64,000 nt of DNA from Cereibacter ovatus (GTDB taxonomy: Bacteria; Pseudomonadota; Alphaproteobacteria; Rhodobacterales; Rhodobacteraceae). Shown piece after piece: positions 44,909 through 52,187 of this stretch. The notes under the pieces are model-generated. The model had not been told where the DNA came from. It searched no databases and worked only from the letters and a program-made list of their open reading frames with translations. A program made the translations under genes and the position numbers. How positions within the stretch are numbered: position 1 is the stretch's first letter; every line of letters begins with the position of its first letter. The DNA lies in contig NZ_OAOQ01000002.1 of NCBI RefSeq assembly GCF_900207575.1, positions 1-64,000 on the forward strand. Reading direction: 5' to 3'.

Positions 44909-45289
44909 ATGACCGACCATGCCGATCTGCCCCGTCCGCCGCGCGCCGAGGGGGCGTCTCACCTGCTGGCCTCGGCCCGGCACTCGCTGGGCGGGCTGCG
45001 GCGTCTGTCACACGAGACGGCGTTTCGCCACGAGATGTTTGCCGGCGCCGCGGGCCTTGCGCTGCTGCTGGCAGCGCGGGCGAGCCTTGCCGAGATCATG
45101 GGCGCGGCCGTCCTTTTCCTGCTTTTGCTGGCCACCGAGGCGCTGAACACGGCGATCGAGGTGGTGGTGGACCATCTCGCCCCCGGCTGGGCCGAGTTCG
45201 CCCGCGACGCGAAGGATCTGGGCTCGCTGGCCGTCCTCTGCCTGATCGGCGCGAACCTCGCCTTCCTCGTCTATGCGCTGGCCACCTGA
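44909..45289 (+). CDS. dgkA: Diacylglycerol kinase DgkA
   Basis: 126 residues, three transmembrane helices, with TEALNTAIEVVVDHLAPGWAEFARDAKDLGSLAV, the catalytic DgkA helix-loop region. It phosphorylates diacylglycerol left when EptA takes phosphoethanolamine from phosphatidylethanolamine, so eptA-dgkA is a donor-use and recycling pair. The start ATG 44909 has GAGGAGG upstream. Its 3' end overlaps the convergent histidine kinase gene by 19 bp. Confidence 0.95.
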   Translation: MTDHADLPRPPRAEGASHLLASARHSLGGLRRLSHETAFRHEMFAGAAGLALLLAARASLAEIMGAAVLFLLLLATEALNTAIEVVVDHLAPGWAEFARDAKDLGSLAVLCLIGANLAFLVYALAT

Positions 45290-46587
45290 GGCGGGATCGC
45301 CCGCGCCTCGAACCCGTCGACGCGGCTCGGCGCGGGCGAGAGAAGGTCAAGCCGCCACCCCGCGCCCCGCGCGATCCCGGCCGCGATGGCAAGGCCAAGG
45401 CCCGACCCTTCGCGCGGGCTGGTGCCGCGCTGAAAACGCAGCGTGATCCGATCGAGCAGGTCCGGCGCGACTGGTGGCCCGCCGTTCGTGACGCGAAGGC
45501 CGCCGTCCCCCAGTGCCACCTCGACCGGCCCCTCGCCATGCAGCAGCGCATTTTCCACAAGGTTCCGCGCGAGGATCGCGAAGGCATCCGGGTCCAGCCG
45601 CGCCGCAAGCGGGCGGATGTCGCAGCGCAGCCGATGCCCTTCCGGCCCGTGCCGCGCGTCCTCGATCACAAAGCCCAGGATCGGCGCCAGATCCTGCGGC
45701 GCATCGCTCAGCACGCCCGCACCTTCGGCCCGCGACAGCTCCAGCAGCTTTTCGGACAGCCGGGCAAGGCGCTTCAGTTCCCGTTCAAGCCGTGCCGCCC
45801 GCGGCTGCAACGCCTCGGGCGCCTCGGCCATCAGCCGCTGGGCCTGCGCCAGCGCCGCGGCGATGGGGGTCCGCAGCTCGTGCGCCGCATTCGCGGTGAA
45901 GCTCCGCTCGGTCGCCAGCGCCCGGCCGAGCCGCGCCATCAGCCGGTCCACCGCATCGCGCAGCGGCAGAAGCTCGATCTGAAGTGACTGGGTGGCCAGC
46001 GGCCTCAGATCGGTCTCGTCCCGGCCCTGCACCTCGCACGAGAGATCGCCCAGCCGCGCCAGCCCCGCCCGGGTCCGCCACGCGACCAGCACCAGCGTCA
46101 GCGGCAAAAGCAGCAGAAGCGGCGCCAGAAAGGTCAGCAGCGTCTCGCGCACCGCCTCGCGCCGGTTCGCAAGCGGCTCGGCGATCGCAAGCGTCCAGCG
46201 CCCGCTTCGGTCCGACACGGCATAGAGCCGGTGGTCGGCGGTCGTCGAGAAGCCCGAGGGGGTCGGCCCGGCAAAGGTCGATGGCTCGGCATCCTGCGAC
46301 CACACCAGCACCGTGCCATCGCGGTCGCGCACCATCCAGGTCAGGTTATCGCCGTGCTCACCGGCGTGCGCGATGCGGCGCGGCCTGGCGCCTGTGCTGG
46401 CGGGGTCGTCAGCCAATGCCAGCGTCAGCAGACGCTCGGCCGTCTCTTGCAGCGCGCTGTCGAAGGTCTCGTCCATCTCCTCGCGCACCACCCAGGCCGT
46501 GCCCAGCGTTGCCAGCGTCCAGGTCAGCACGATGCCCGCGGCAAGGCCCAGCGACAGATCGCGGCGCAGGCTGCGCGGGCGGCTCAT
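45271..46587 (-). CDS. Sensor histidine kinase (QseC/PmrB-like), system 1
   Basis: 438 residues with two transmembrane helices (about 10-32 and 155-177) bracketing a periplasmic sensor of about 120 residues (DETFDSALQETAERL ... HRLYAVSDRSGRWTLAIAEPL), as in QseC-type kinases. It has an HAMP-like linker, the H-box AANAAHELRTPIAAALAQAQRL, N-box ILARNLVENALLHGE, and G-box REGSGLGLAIAAGIA. It overlaps its response regulator by 4 bp and converges on dgkA. It is paralogous to the kinase at 47593-48915, which shares the sensor motif EVFDSTLEETAQRIL. Confidence 0.93.
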   Translation of the reverse strand: MSRPRSLRRDLSLGLAAGIVLTWTLATLGTAWVVREEMDETFDSALQETAERLLTLALADDPASTGARPRRIAHAGEHGDNLTWMVRDRDGTVLVWSQDAEPSTFAGPTPSGFSTTADHRLYAVSDRSGRWTLAIAEPLANRREAVRETLLTFLAPLLLLLPLTLVLVAWRTRAGLARLGDLSCEVQGRDETDLRPLATQSLQIELLPLRDAVDRLMARLGRALATERSFTANAAHELRTPIAAALAQAQRLMAEAPEALQPRAARLERELKRLARLSEKLLELSRAEGAGVLSDAPQDLAPILGFVIEDARHGPEGHRLRCDIRPLAARLDPDAFAILARNLVENALLHGEGPVEVALGDGGLRVTNGGPPVAPDLLDRITLRFQRGTSPREGSGLGLAIAAGIARGAGWRLDLLSPAPSRVDGFEARAIPPQVASA

Positions 46588-47243
46588 TTCCGCACCAGAC
46601 GGTAGCCCATGCCGCGTTGGGTCTCGATCCGGTCGCGCCCAAGCTTCTTGCGCAGGCGGCTGATGTAGACCTCGATCGTGTTGCTTTCCACCTCGGCGTC
46701 GAAGGCATAGAGCGTCTCTTCAAGCTGGCTTTTCGGGACCACCACGCCGGGCCGGCGGAGCAGCGTCTCGAAGATCGCCCATTCGCGCTGGCTTAGTGTG
46801 ATCTCGCCCTCTGGCCCGTCGATCCGCCGGTCGGCCACATCGACCTGCAAGGGGCCGATCGCAAGGCGCGGATTCGGGTTCCCGGCATAGCGGCGCGAGA
46901 CCGCCCCGATGCGGGCCGACAGTTCTGTGAGGTCGAAGGGCTTGACCATGTAGTCGTCGGCGCCCGCGTTCAGGCCGGCGATGCGGTCGGTCACCCGGTC
47001 GCGCGCGGTCAGGATGATCACCGGCATGGCATGTCCCCGCGCCCGAAGGCCGCGCAGGAAGTCGAGTCCGCTGCCATCCGGCAGGTTCAGATCAAGCAGG
47101 ACGAGATCGTAGGCCGCGGTCGACATCGACGCCGCCGCATCGCCCACGCCGGTCATCCAGTCGGCGGCATGGCCTTCGGCGGCGATCTGGTCGCGGATCG
47201 CGCCGCCGAGGCCGGGATCGTCTTCAACAAGCAGGATGCGCAT
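46584..47243 (-). CDS. OmpR-family response regulator, system 1
   Basis: 219 residues from ATG 47243 (MRILLVEDDPGLGGAI) with GGAGGAG upstream. The receiver has acidic pair ED-D near residue 8, phosphoacceptor in LVLLDLNLPDGSG, Thr in ILTARD and Lys in DYMVKPFD. The winged-helix output domain contains LSQREWAIFETLLRRPGVVV and SNTIEVYISRLRKKLGRDRIETQRGMGYRLV. It matches the second regulator (48912-49571) in length and most motifs. Confidence 0.94.
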   Translation of the reverse strand: MRILLVEDDPGLGGAIRDQIAAEGHAADWMTGVGDAAASMSTAAYDLVLLDLNLPDGSGLDFLRGLRARGHAMPVIILTARDRVTDRIAGLNAGADDYMVKPFDLTELSARIGAVSRRYAGNPNPRLAIGPLQVDVADRRIDGPEGEITLSQREWAIFETLLRRPGVVVPKSQLEETLYAFDAEVESNTIEVYISRLRKKLGRDRIETQRGMGYRLVRK

Positions 47244-47592
47244 GGGGTCTCCTCCGCCACATCCTTCGTGGAGCGGGACCGGCGGCCGGTCAAGGGGCGG
47301 GCCGGCGCGGCCCTGGCCTGCCGCAATCTGTTTCTGGCTGGTCATTGATACGCCGCGCAGGATTTCGGAACGGCCTCGGTTCAAGCGGGAACACTCGGAA
47401 AAGGTGACGCCGCGGATGCGGGAAAGGGCCAAGGCCATGGCCAACCGCGTGGCCCGCCATGCCGGCGCCAAAAGCGAACCTTTGACGACGACTGAGACCT
47501 CGATCCGGCTTGCGACAGATCCCGGCCGCGCGCGGGGCGTGGCCGGGATCTGCCGCAGGAAGCCAAGGGCGGGATGGCGAGGCGAGCGCCGG
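47244..47592. other. Gap between the two two-component systems, with a long inverted repeat
   Basis: 349 bp. CAGATCCCGGCC (47516-47527) and GGCCGGGATCTG (47541-47552) form a perfect 12-bp stem 40 nt after the stop of the second kinase (minus strand). It probably ends that transcript or buffers it from system 1. The promoter of system 1 should lie in 47260-47480. No gene is seen. Confidence 0.5.
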
Positions 47593-48915
47593 TCAGTCCG
47601 GCAACCGGACCGTCGCCTCGAAGCCGTCGGCCCGGCCGGGGATCGGTGAGTGCAGGTCGAGCGTCGCGCCGGTGCGTTCGACGATCGCCCGCACAATGGA
47701 GAGGCCGAGGCCCGACCCCTCGCCCGCACCTGGCGCGCGTTCGAAGCGGCGGGTGAGGCCGGCGAGCGCATCGGGCGGAACCGGCGTGCAACCGTTGCGG
47801 ACCCGGAGCCGTCGGTCCGGCGTCAGCGTGACCTCGACCAGAGCGCCGGACGCGCCGTGGCGCAGCGCGTTCTCGATCAGGTTGCGGCAGAGGATCGCGA
47901 AGGCGTCGGGGTCGATCCGGCTGGACACCGGCGTTTCGGGCAGGGTCAGCGCAAGGCGATCCCCCGCACCCGCGCGGGCGAAATCCTCGGCCACCAGCGA
48001 CAGGATCGGGCGCAGGTCAATGGGCTGCTCGGCCAGCGCCCGGCCGCCCTCGGCCCGCGCCAGCTGCATCAGCTTGTTGGAGAGCCGCGTCAGCCGCTTC
48101 AGCGTCGTCTCGATGTCGGTGGCGCGCGCGGCGGCCTTGGGGTCCGAGGTCTCGATGCGGATGCGCTGTGCCTGCGCCGTGGCGCCGGCGACCGGCGTTC
48201 GCAACTCGTGCGCGGTATGGGCGGCGAAGGCCCGTTCCGCCTCGAACGCGGTGCGCAGCCGCGAAAGCAGCTGGTTCACCGCGGCTGCGACCGGCGCGAT
48301 TTCGGCCGGCAGTCCGGCCTCGCCCACCGGGGCGAGGTCGCCGGCGCCGCGGCGGGCCAAGGCGTCGCGCAGGACCCGGACGGGGCGAAAGCTCCAACGG
48401 ACCACCGCCACGATCCCGGCCAGCGCCAGCGGGATGATGACGACCAGCGGCAGCCCCAGCCCCATGCCCAGATCCCGCGCGATCCGGGCGCGGTGGGCAA
48501 GCGGTTCGGCCACGGCGATCGTCACCGTCCCCCGCAGCGCCAGATCGCAATAAAGCCGATGCGTCGCGGTCTGCGTGAAGCCCGGCGCGGCGCAGGGCGG
48601 GAAATCGGCGGGCTCTGCCCGGTGCGAGGCGATCAGCACCTGACCGCCTGCATCGCGCACGAGGTAGGTGTAGAACTCCTCGTGGGCGCGGAGCGCGGCG
48701 ATGCGCTGGCTGGTTGCCGGCTCCTCGCGTCCCATGATCTCCATCACTGCGAGCGGCAGGATGCGCTGCGCCGTCTCCTCAAGTGTCGAATCGAACACCT
48801 CGTCCAGTTCGCCGTGCAGGATGCGCAAGGTCACGGTCGCGCTGCCGACCCAGAGCGCCGTCACCCCCACGCCGAGCATCAGCGCAAGGCGCGCCTGAAG
48901 CGAGCGCACCCTCAT
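47593..48915 (-). CDS. Sensor histidine kinase (QseC/PmrB-like), system 2
   Basis: 440 residues, transmembrane helices at about 10-32 and 155-178. The periplasmic sensor includes EVFDSTLEETAQRILPLA and THRLYCDLALRGTVTIAVAEPLAHR. It has a HAMP region, H-box AAHTAHELRTPVAGATAQAQRI, N-box ILCRNLIENALRHGA and G-box GEGSGLGLSIVRAIVER. All catalytic boxes are intact. It overlaps its regulator by 4 bp. The sensor resembles system 1 only in outline, so the two probably arose by tandem duplication and then diverged in signal. Confidence 0.93.
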   Translation of the reverse strand: MRVRSLQARLALMLGVGVTALWVGSATVTLRILHGELDEVFDSTLEETAQRILPLAVMEIMGREEPATSQRIAALRAHEEFYTYLVRDAGGQVLIASHRAEPADFPPCAAPGFTQTATHRLYCDLALRGTVTIAVAEPLAHRARIARDLGMGLGLPLVVIIPLALAGIVAVVRWSFRPVRVLRDALARRGAGDLAPVGEAGLPAEIAPVAAAVNQLLSRLRTAFEAERAFAAHTAHELRTPVAGATAQAQRIRIETSDPKAAARATDIETTLKRLTRLSNKLMQLARAEGGRALAEQPIDLRPILSLVAEDFARAGAGDRLALTLPETPVSSRIDPDAFAILCRNLIENALRHGASGALVEVTLTPDRRLRVRNGCTPVPPDALAGLTRRFERAPGAGEGSGLGLSIVRAIVERTGATLDLHSPIPGRADGFEATVRLPD

Positions 48916-49571
48916 GGGCAGCCGAGCTTGTAGCCAAGGCCACGCACCGTCTCGATCACCGTATGGTCAAGCTTGCGGCGCAGGCGGCTGACATAGACCT
49001 CGATGGCGTTGCTTTCGACCTCGGCATCGAAGGACCAGAGCCGCTCTTCCAGTTGCGCTTTTGACAGAACCTGGTTCGGGCGGGACAGGAACGCCTCGAA
49101 CAGCACCCATTCGCGGGCGGTAAGCGGGATCGGCCGGCCCTCACGGCGGATGCTGCGGGCGGCGAGGTCCACCTCGAACGGGCCGACACGGATGAGCGGG
49201 TTGGGGTTCCCCGAATAGCGCCGCGCGACCGAGCCGATGCGGGCGGAAAGCTCGGCCAGATCGAAGGGCTTTACAACGTAGTCGTCGGCGCCCGCATTCA
49301 GCCCGTCGATCCGCTCGGTGATCTGGTCGAGCGCGGTCAGGATGATCACCGGCGTCGTGTCGCCCCGCGCGCGCCGCCCCCGCAGGAACGGAATGCCAAG
49401 CCCGTCGGGCAGCATGAGATCCAGCAGAATCAGGTCGTAGGCCGCGACGGCCAGCGCGTCGGCGGCCTCGGACAGCCGCCGCGCCCGGTCGATCGTGTGC
49501 CCATCGTCGGCGACGTGGTCCGCCACCGCATTTCCCAGAACCTCGTTGTCTTCAACCAGCAGGATGCGCAT
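48912..49571 (-). CDS. OmpR-family response regulator, system 2
   Basis: 219 residues from ATG 49571 (MRILLVEDNEVLGNAV). An in-frame ATG at 49598 would add an unconserved MTGNGIESD. Receiver: LILLDLMLPDGLG, IILTALDQ, DYVVKPFD. Output domain: LTAREWVLFEAFLSRPNQVLSKAQ and SNAIEVYVSRLRRKLDHTVIETVRGLGYKL. It diverges from the PepSY gene across a region holding the CTGA half-sites. Confidence 0.94.
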   Translation of the reverse strand: MRILLVEDNEVLGNAVADHVADDGHTIDRARRLSEAADALAVAAYDLILLDLMLPDGLGIPFLRGRRARGDTTPVIILTALDQITERIDGLNAGADDYVVKPFDLAELSARIGSVARRYSGNPNPLIRVGPFEVDLAARSIRREGRPIPLTAREWVLFEAFLSRPNQVLSKAQLEERLWSFDAEVESNAIEVYVSRLRRKLDHTVIETVRGLGYKLGCP

Positions 49572-49611
49572 GTCACTCTCGATACCGTTCCCGGTCATAT
49601 TCGGCCGCTTG

Positions 49612-49650
49612 CCTGACGGCATGCTGACAGCTTTTCCTGCCGCCTGTCAG
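49612..49650. promoter_or_regulatory. Candidate response-regulator operator between system 2 and PepSY gene
   Basis: CCTGACGGCATGCTGAC (49612-49628) has two CTGAC half-sites 11 bp apart. CTGACAG (49624-49630) also forms an inverted repeat with CTGTCAG (49644-49650). The spacing and palindromic third site are typical of OmpR-class operators, and autoregulation is common in such divergent regions. Confidence 0.55.
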
Positions 49651-49707
49651 GTGGCCGTAAGGCGCGCCGGGGATAAGGGCGGGGACGATCCCATGGAGGC
49701 GAACAGG

Positions 49708-50022
49708 ATGAGGTCCGGACTGCCGACGATGGCGATGTTTGCGATGGCTCTGGCGACGTCGGCATGGGCCGACGACGACTGCAACGTGCCGGTGGCCGAC
49801 TGGCAACCCCGTTCCGCAGTCGAGGCGCTGGCGGTGACCGAGGGCTGGACGATCCGGCGGCTGAAGGTGGACGACGGCTGCTACGAGATCAAGGGCTGGG
49901 ATCGCGACGGTATCAAGGTCGAGGTGACGCTCGATCCGGCTACGCTGGCAGTGATCGAGATCGAGACCGACCACGACGACGGGCGGAATGGCCGGGACCG
50001 TCCGGACAAGCAAAAGGAGTAA
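49708..50022 (+). CDS. Periplasmic PepSY-domain protein
   Basis: 104 residues from ATG 49708, which has GGAGG at 7 nt. The ATG at 49693 lacks one. The signal peptide MRSGLPTMAMFAMALATSAWA is followed by DDDCNVPVADWQPRSAVEAL and the PepSY core LAVTEGWTIRRLKVDDGCYEIKGWDRDG. The tail is strongly charged (DHDDGRNGRDRPDKQKE). PepSY genes of this type usually precede a cytochrome b561 and lie next to an OmpR/QseC system. Here the cytochrome gene is broken. Confidence 0.88.
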   Translation: MRSGLPTMAMFAMALATSAWADDDCNVPVADWQPRSAVEALAVTEGWTIRRLKVDDGCYEIKGWDRDGIKVEVTLDPATLAVIEIETDHDDGRNGRDRPDKQKE

Positions 50023-50028
50023 AAGAAC

Positions 50029-50205
50029 ATGATCCGCGTCTGGGATCTTGTCGTGCGCCTTTTCCATCGGGGCCTTGCCGCCTGTTTCGCGCTGGCCTGG
50101 CTGACCGCCGAAGAGGCGCAGGGCGCACACGAATGGTTGGGCTATGGCGCCGCGATGAGTGCGTTTCCTGCCGGAGTGAAGGTCTGGATCGCCGCATGGC
50201 TCTGA
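50029..50205 (+). pseudogene. Cytochrome b561-like gene, decayed after about 45 codons
   Basis: ATG 50029 with AAGGAGT upstream, 58 codons. The start IRVWDLVVRLFHRGLAACFALAWLTAEE and HEWLGYGAA match the first helix and first heme-His region of small di-heme cytochrome b (b561/Ni-Fe hydrogenase type). After that the frame turns into unrelated sequence (MSAFPAGVKVWIAAWL) and stops. The remaining helices are missing. The gene is too short to function, although its expression signal and coupling to the PepSY gene are intact. Confidence 0.75.
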
Positions 50206-50207
50206 TC

Positions 50208-50254
50208 GCGCGCCACAGGGGGCATCCTGAACGATGCCGATCCGCAGCCGATGC
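50208..50254 (+). repeat. 47-bp direct repeat, copy 1
   Basis: Begins GCGCGCCACA just after the decayed cytochrome stop. It is identical to 50281-50327 at 45 of 47 positions, with a 73-bp period. In one frame it reads RHKGHPER, which resembles the loop of small cytochrome b proteins before the GHNP motif, so both copies may be scrambled cytochrome sequence. Confidence 0.85.
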
Positions 50255-50280
50255 CGGCAGGCCAGCAGGCGATGAAGGCA

Positions 50281-50327
50281 GCGCGCCACAAGGGGCATCC
50301 TGAACGATGTCGATCCGCAGCCGATGC
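50281..50327 (+). repeat. 47-bp direct repeat, copy 2
   Basis: Second copy of the repeat at 50208-50254, same orientation, two mismatches. No unit boundary resembles an IS end. It lies between the cytochrome remnant and a second remnant. Confidence 0.85.
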
Positions 50328-50450
50328 GTCAGATCGCGGTGCCGCGGAAGATCAGGCTCGACCGGCTGCATGAGGTGGCCCAGGCCGCGATGGGCGGGGC
50401 AGAGACCCTCCACGGCCTACGCCGGAGGGGTCTGGTTTATTGCTGCCTGA
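50324..50450 (+). pseudogene. Possible fragment of a pRiA4b ORF-3-like protein
   Basis: From ATG 50324 the frame reads VPRKIRLDRLHEVAQAAMGG then TLHG. This recalls the N-terminal signature of plasmid pRiA4b ORF-3-like proteins (L-x-L-x-x-LH-x-x-x-Q-x-x-MGW-x-x-x-HLH), a family often found on mobile elements. The resemblance fades after about 30 codons. No complete gene is present. The assignment is tentative. Confidence 0.4.
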
Positions 50451-50552
50451 ATCACCAGCCTCGAAAAGATGGTGAAGTCGGGAATGATCCGTCCGGCGGC
50501 GTGATACGAGGTCGCGCCGGGGGCGCGGCCTCTGACATGTATCGTCATGGCT
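50451..50552. other. Remainder of the decayed interval, nothing recognised
   Basis: This is the last part of the 396-bp gap between the cytochrome remnant and the lysine-dehydrogenase-like gene. No motif was recognised on either strand. Confidence 0.4.
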
Positions 50553-50592
50553 GGGGTGCCCCCGACCCCGGGATATTGAGCCAGACTGAAGG
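50553..50592 (-). terminator. 3' element and hairpin after the lysine dehydrogenase-like gene
   Basis: Read from the minus strand, CCTTCAGTCTGGCTCAATAT then CCCGGGGTC begins about 10 nt after the stop codon. It is followed by a GGGGT/ACCCC stem (50553-50557 with 50565-50569). It closely matches the block after dapB at 24997-25048 in sequence, position and orientation relative to the upstream gene. Confidence 0.6.
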
Positions 50593-50601
50593 CAGACGGC
50601 A

Positions 50602-51657
50602 TCAGGCCGTGGCTGCGTGGCGGTCAAATTCGGTTCTTGCGCGGGCCCAGACGCCTTGATCCAGTTCGGCAAGGGCAAGAAGCGACGGCAGAAGCTGGGC
50701 TGCGTAATCCTCGCTGCTTTCGAGGGGCAGAAGCGAGGGCAGGTTGTCGATTGCCATTACGTCAAGTGGCGGGTCGGCATGGGTGCGCAGTGCGGGTGCC
50801 GTCCAGCTGGTGGTGCGATCGTAGACCTTGACCGGCGAAAAGTCCGAGGTCGGATCGCAGGCGATGTCGCCGATGACCCGCAGGGCGCGGGGGGCGGCAG
50901 AGGCATCTGCCGGGACAAAGACCGGGCAGCCGGGGCGGGCGAGGATGCAGTTTAGGAAGATCTCATGCGTCAGCACCTCGGGGAAGGGGCCGCCGTGGGC
51001 GGTTTCTTCCATGTCCCAGCGGGTGACGGCAAGGCCCATCGATTCGCAGAGATCCGCGGCGCCGGTGCCGACGCGGCCTTTGGCGCCGATCACCAGCGCG
51101 CGGGGTTGTGCGGCGCCCGAGGCGGCCAGTTCGGCGGCAAGGTCGGCCAGAAGCGCCTCGCGGTTCGGCCAGGTCGAGACCGGATCGCAGATCCCGCCGC
51201 GCGCTTGCGCCGCCCAGCATTTCAGCGCGACGGCGGCGCCGGCGTAGCCGGCCCAGTAGCCGAAGGCGGCGACGCGGCGGCCGCTGTCATCGACCAGAGA
51301 TTCAAGGTCGTAAAGCGTCCCGCCGCCCGCCTTGAATCGTTGCAGCAGGATGCGGCCTGCGGGTTGGCCCTTGTAGGCATGGCCGAACAGGATGTGGCGG
51401 TGGGGCAGGGGCGTGCCGTCTTCGGGCAGTTCCTTCAAGCCGAAGATGATCGCGTCGCGGGGCGCGTCGGGCCACGAGCTTTCGGGCGCGATGGCGCAGC
51501 CGGCGGCGGCATAGCCCTCGATCGAGATGGCACGGCTGCGGCTGGCCTCGATCGTGACCGCGATGCCGCGGGCGATCAGCGCGGCTGCGCCTTCGGGGGT
51601 CAGTCCGACCCGTTCCTCGTTCGGCCGCTGTTCGGCCCGGACCCAGAGATGCGTCAT
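50602..51657 (-). CDS. Saccharopine dehydrogenase (NAD+, L-lysine-forming)-like
   Basis: 351 residues from ATG 51657 (MTHLWVRAEQRPNEERVGLTP). The N-terminus RAEQRPNEERVGLTPEGAAALI is the AlaDh/PNT-type domain. It continues IIFGLKELPEDGTPLPHRHILFGHAYKGQ and YDLESLVDDSGRRVAAFGYWAGYAGAA. The Rossmann segment is ALVIGAKGRVGTGAADLC. The C-terminal part is FVPADASAAPRALRVIGDIACDPTSDFSPVKVYDRTTSW. This is the LYS1-type saccharopine dehydrogenase pattern. Since most alphaproteobacteria make lysine via DAP (dapB is present here), a lysine-degradation or other reductive amination role is more likely. It overlaps the WGR gene by 4 bp. Confidence 0.9.
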   Translation of the reverse strand: MTHLWVRAEQRPNEERVGLTPEGAAALIARGIAVTIEASRSRAISIEGYAAAGCAIAPESSWPDAPRDAIIFGLKELPEDGTPLPHRHILFGHAYKGQPAGRILLQRFKAGGGTLYDLESLVDDSGRRVAAFGYWAGYAGAAVALKCWAAQARGGICDPVSTWPNREALLADLAAELAASGAAQPRALVIGAKGRVGTGAADLCESMGLAVTRWDMEETAHGGPFPEVLTHEIFLNCILARPGCPVFVPADASAAPRALRVIGDIACDPTSDFSPVKVYDRTTSWTAPALRTHADPPLDVMAIDNLPSLLPLESSEDYAAQLLPSLLALAELDQGVWARARTEFDRHAATA

Positions 51658-51899
51658 GCGCTGCTTTCGATGCTGGTGCGGTAGCCGCGGCGCCGTGCGC
51701 GCTGATGCCAGCGTTCTGCGGCAAGGCAGGCTTCGCGCAGGTTTGAGAACCATGTGACCAGCCGGCGTCCGGTGCCGCGTGCGCCGCGGCGTCCCCATTC
51801 GCGCAGGACGGTATATTCGCCAAACAGGTTATAGCCGAGTTCGACGCGGTAGAACCGGCCGGTTCCGTCGGTCTCGCGCAGGCAGAGGTATGTCAGCAT
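51654..51899 (-). CDS. Small WGR-domain protein
   Basis: 81 residues from ATG 51899. LGYNLFGEYTVLREWGRRGARGTGR carries the WGR triplet. The rest (VTWFSNLREACLAAERWHQRARRRGY) completes the single domain. WGR domains bind nucleic acid in PARPs and MolR-type regulators. Stand-alone bacterial versions have no fixed role. It is translationally coupled (ATGA) to the lysine-dehydrogenase-like gene, a conserved-looking but unexplained pairing. Confidence 0.88.
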   Translation of the reverse strand: MLTYLCLRETDGTGRFYRVELGYNLFGEYTVLREWGRRGARGTGRRLVTWFSNLREACLAAERWHQRARRRGYRTSIESSA

Positions 51900-51974
51900 C
51901 TGGGGCCTCCGATAGCGGTCACGCCGCTAGGAATACCAGATATGCGACCGTAGGACAGCGGAAATGGGGCGTGG

Positions 51975-52187
51975 TCAGCGCCGGTCTTCGTCGGTTTCGG
52001 GACGAAAGCGGCCGCCGCAGCCGGTTGTGCGGGGGGCCGGGGACTGGATCGAGAACAGCTCGCGCATCTCATCGCGGGTCAGCAGTTTCGGTTCGGCGGC
52101 GGCGTCTGTGCGGGGCTTCCGGCGGAACGGCCAGGCGATGCTGAAGCCCTGCGTGCCGTCGGTCTTGAAGTCGAAGTCGTGTTTCAA
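51975..52187 (-). CDS. Small conserved-looking protein, unknown function
   Basis: 70 residues from TTG 52187 (LKHDFDFKTDGTQGFSIAWPF), with AAGGAGA 6 nt upstream. The longer frame to 52400 has no start signal. It is charged and rich in Arg/Glu (FRRKPRTDAAAEPKLLTRDEMRELFSI), ends RFRPETDEDRR, and has no membrane segment. I do not recognise a family. The ribosome-binding site is the main evidence that it is a gene. Confidence 0.55.
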   Translation of the reverse strand: MKHDFDFKTDGTQGFSIAWPFRRKPRTDAAAEPKLLTRDEMRELFSIQSPAPRTTGCGGRFRPETDEDRR

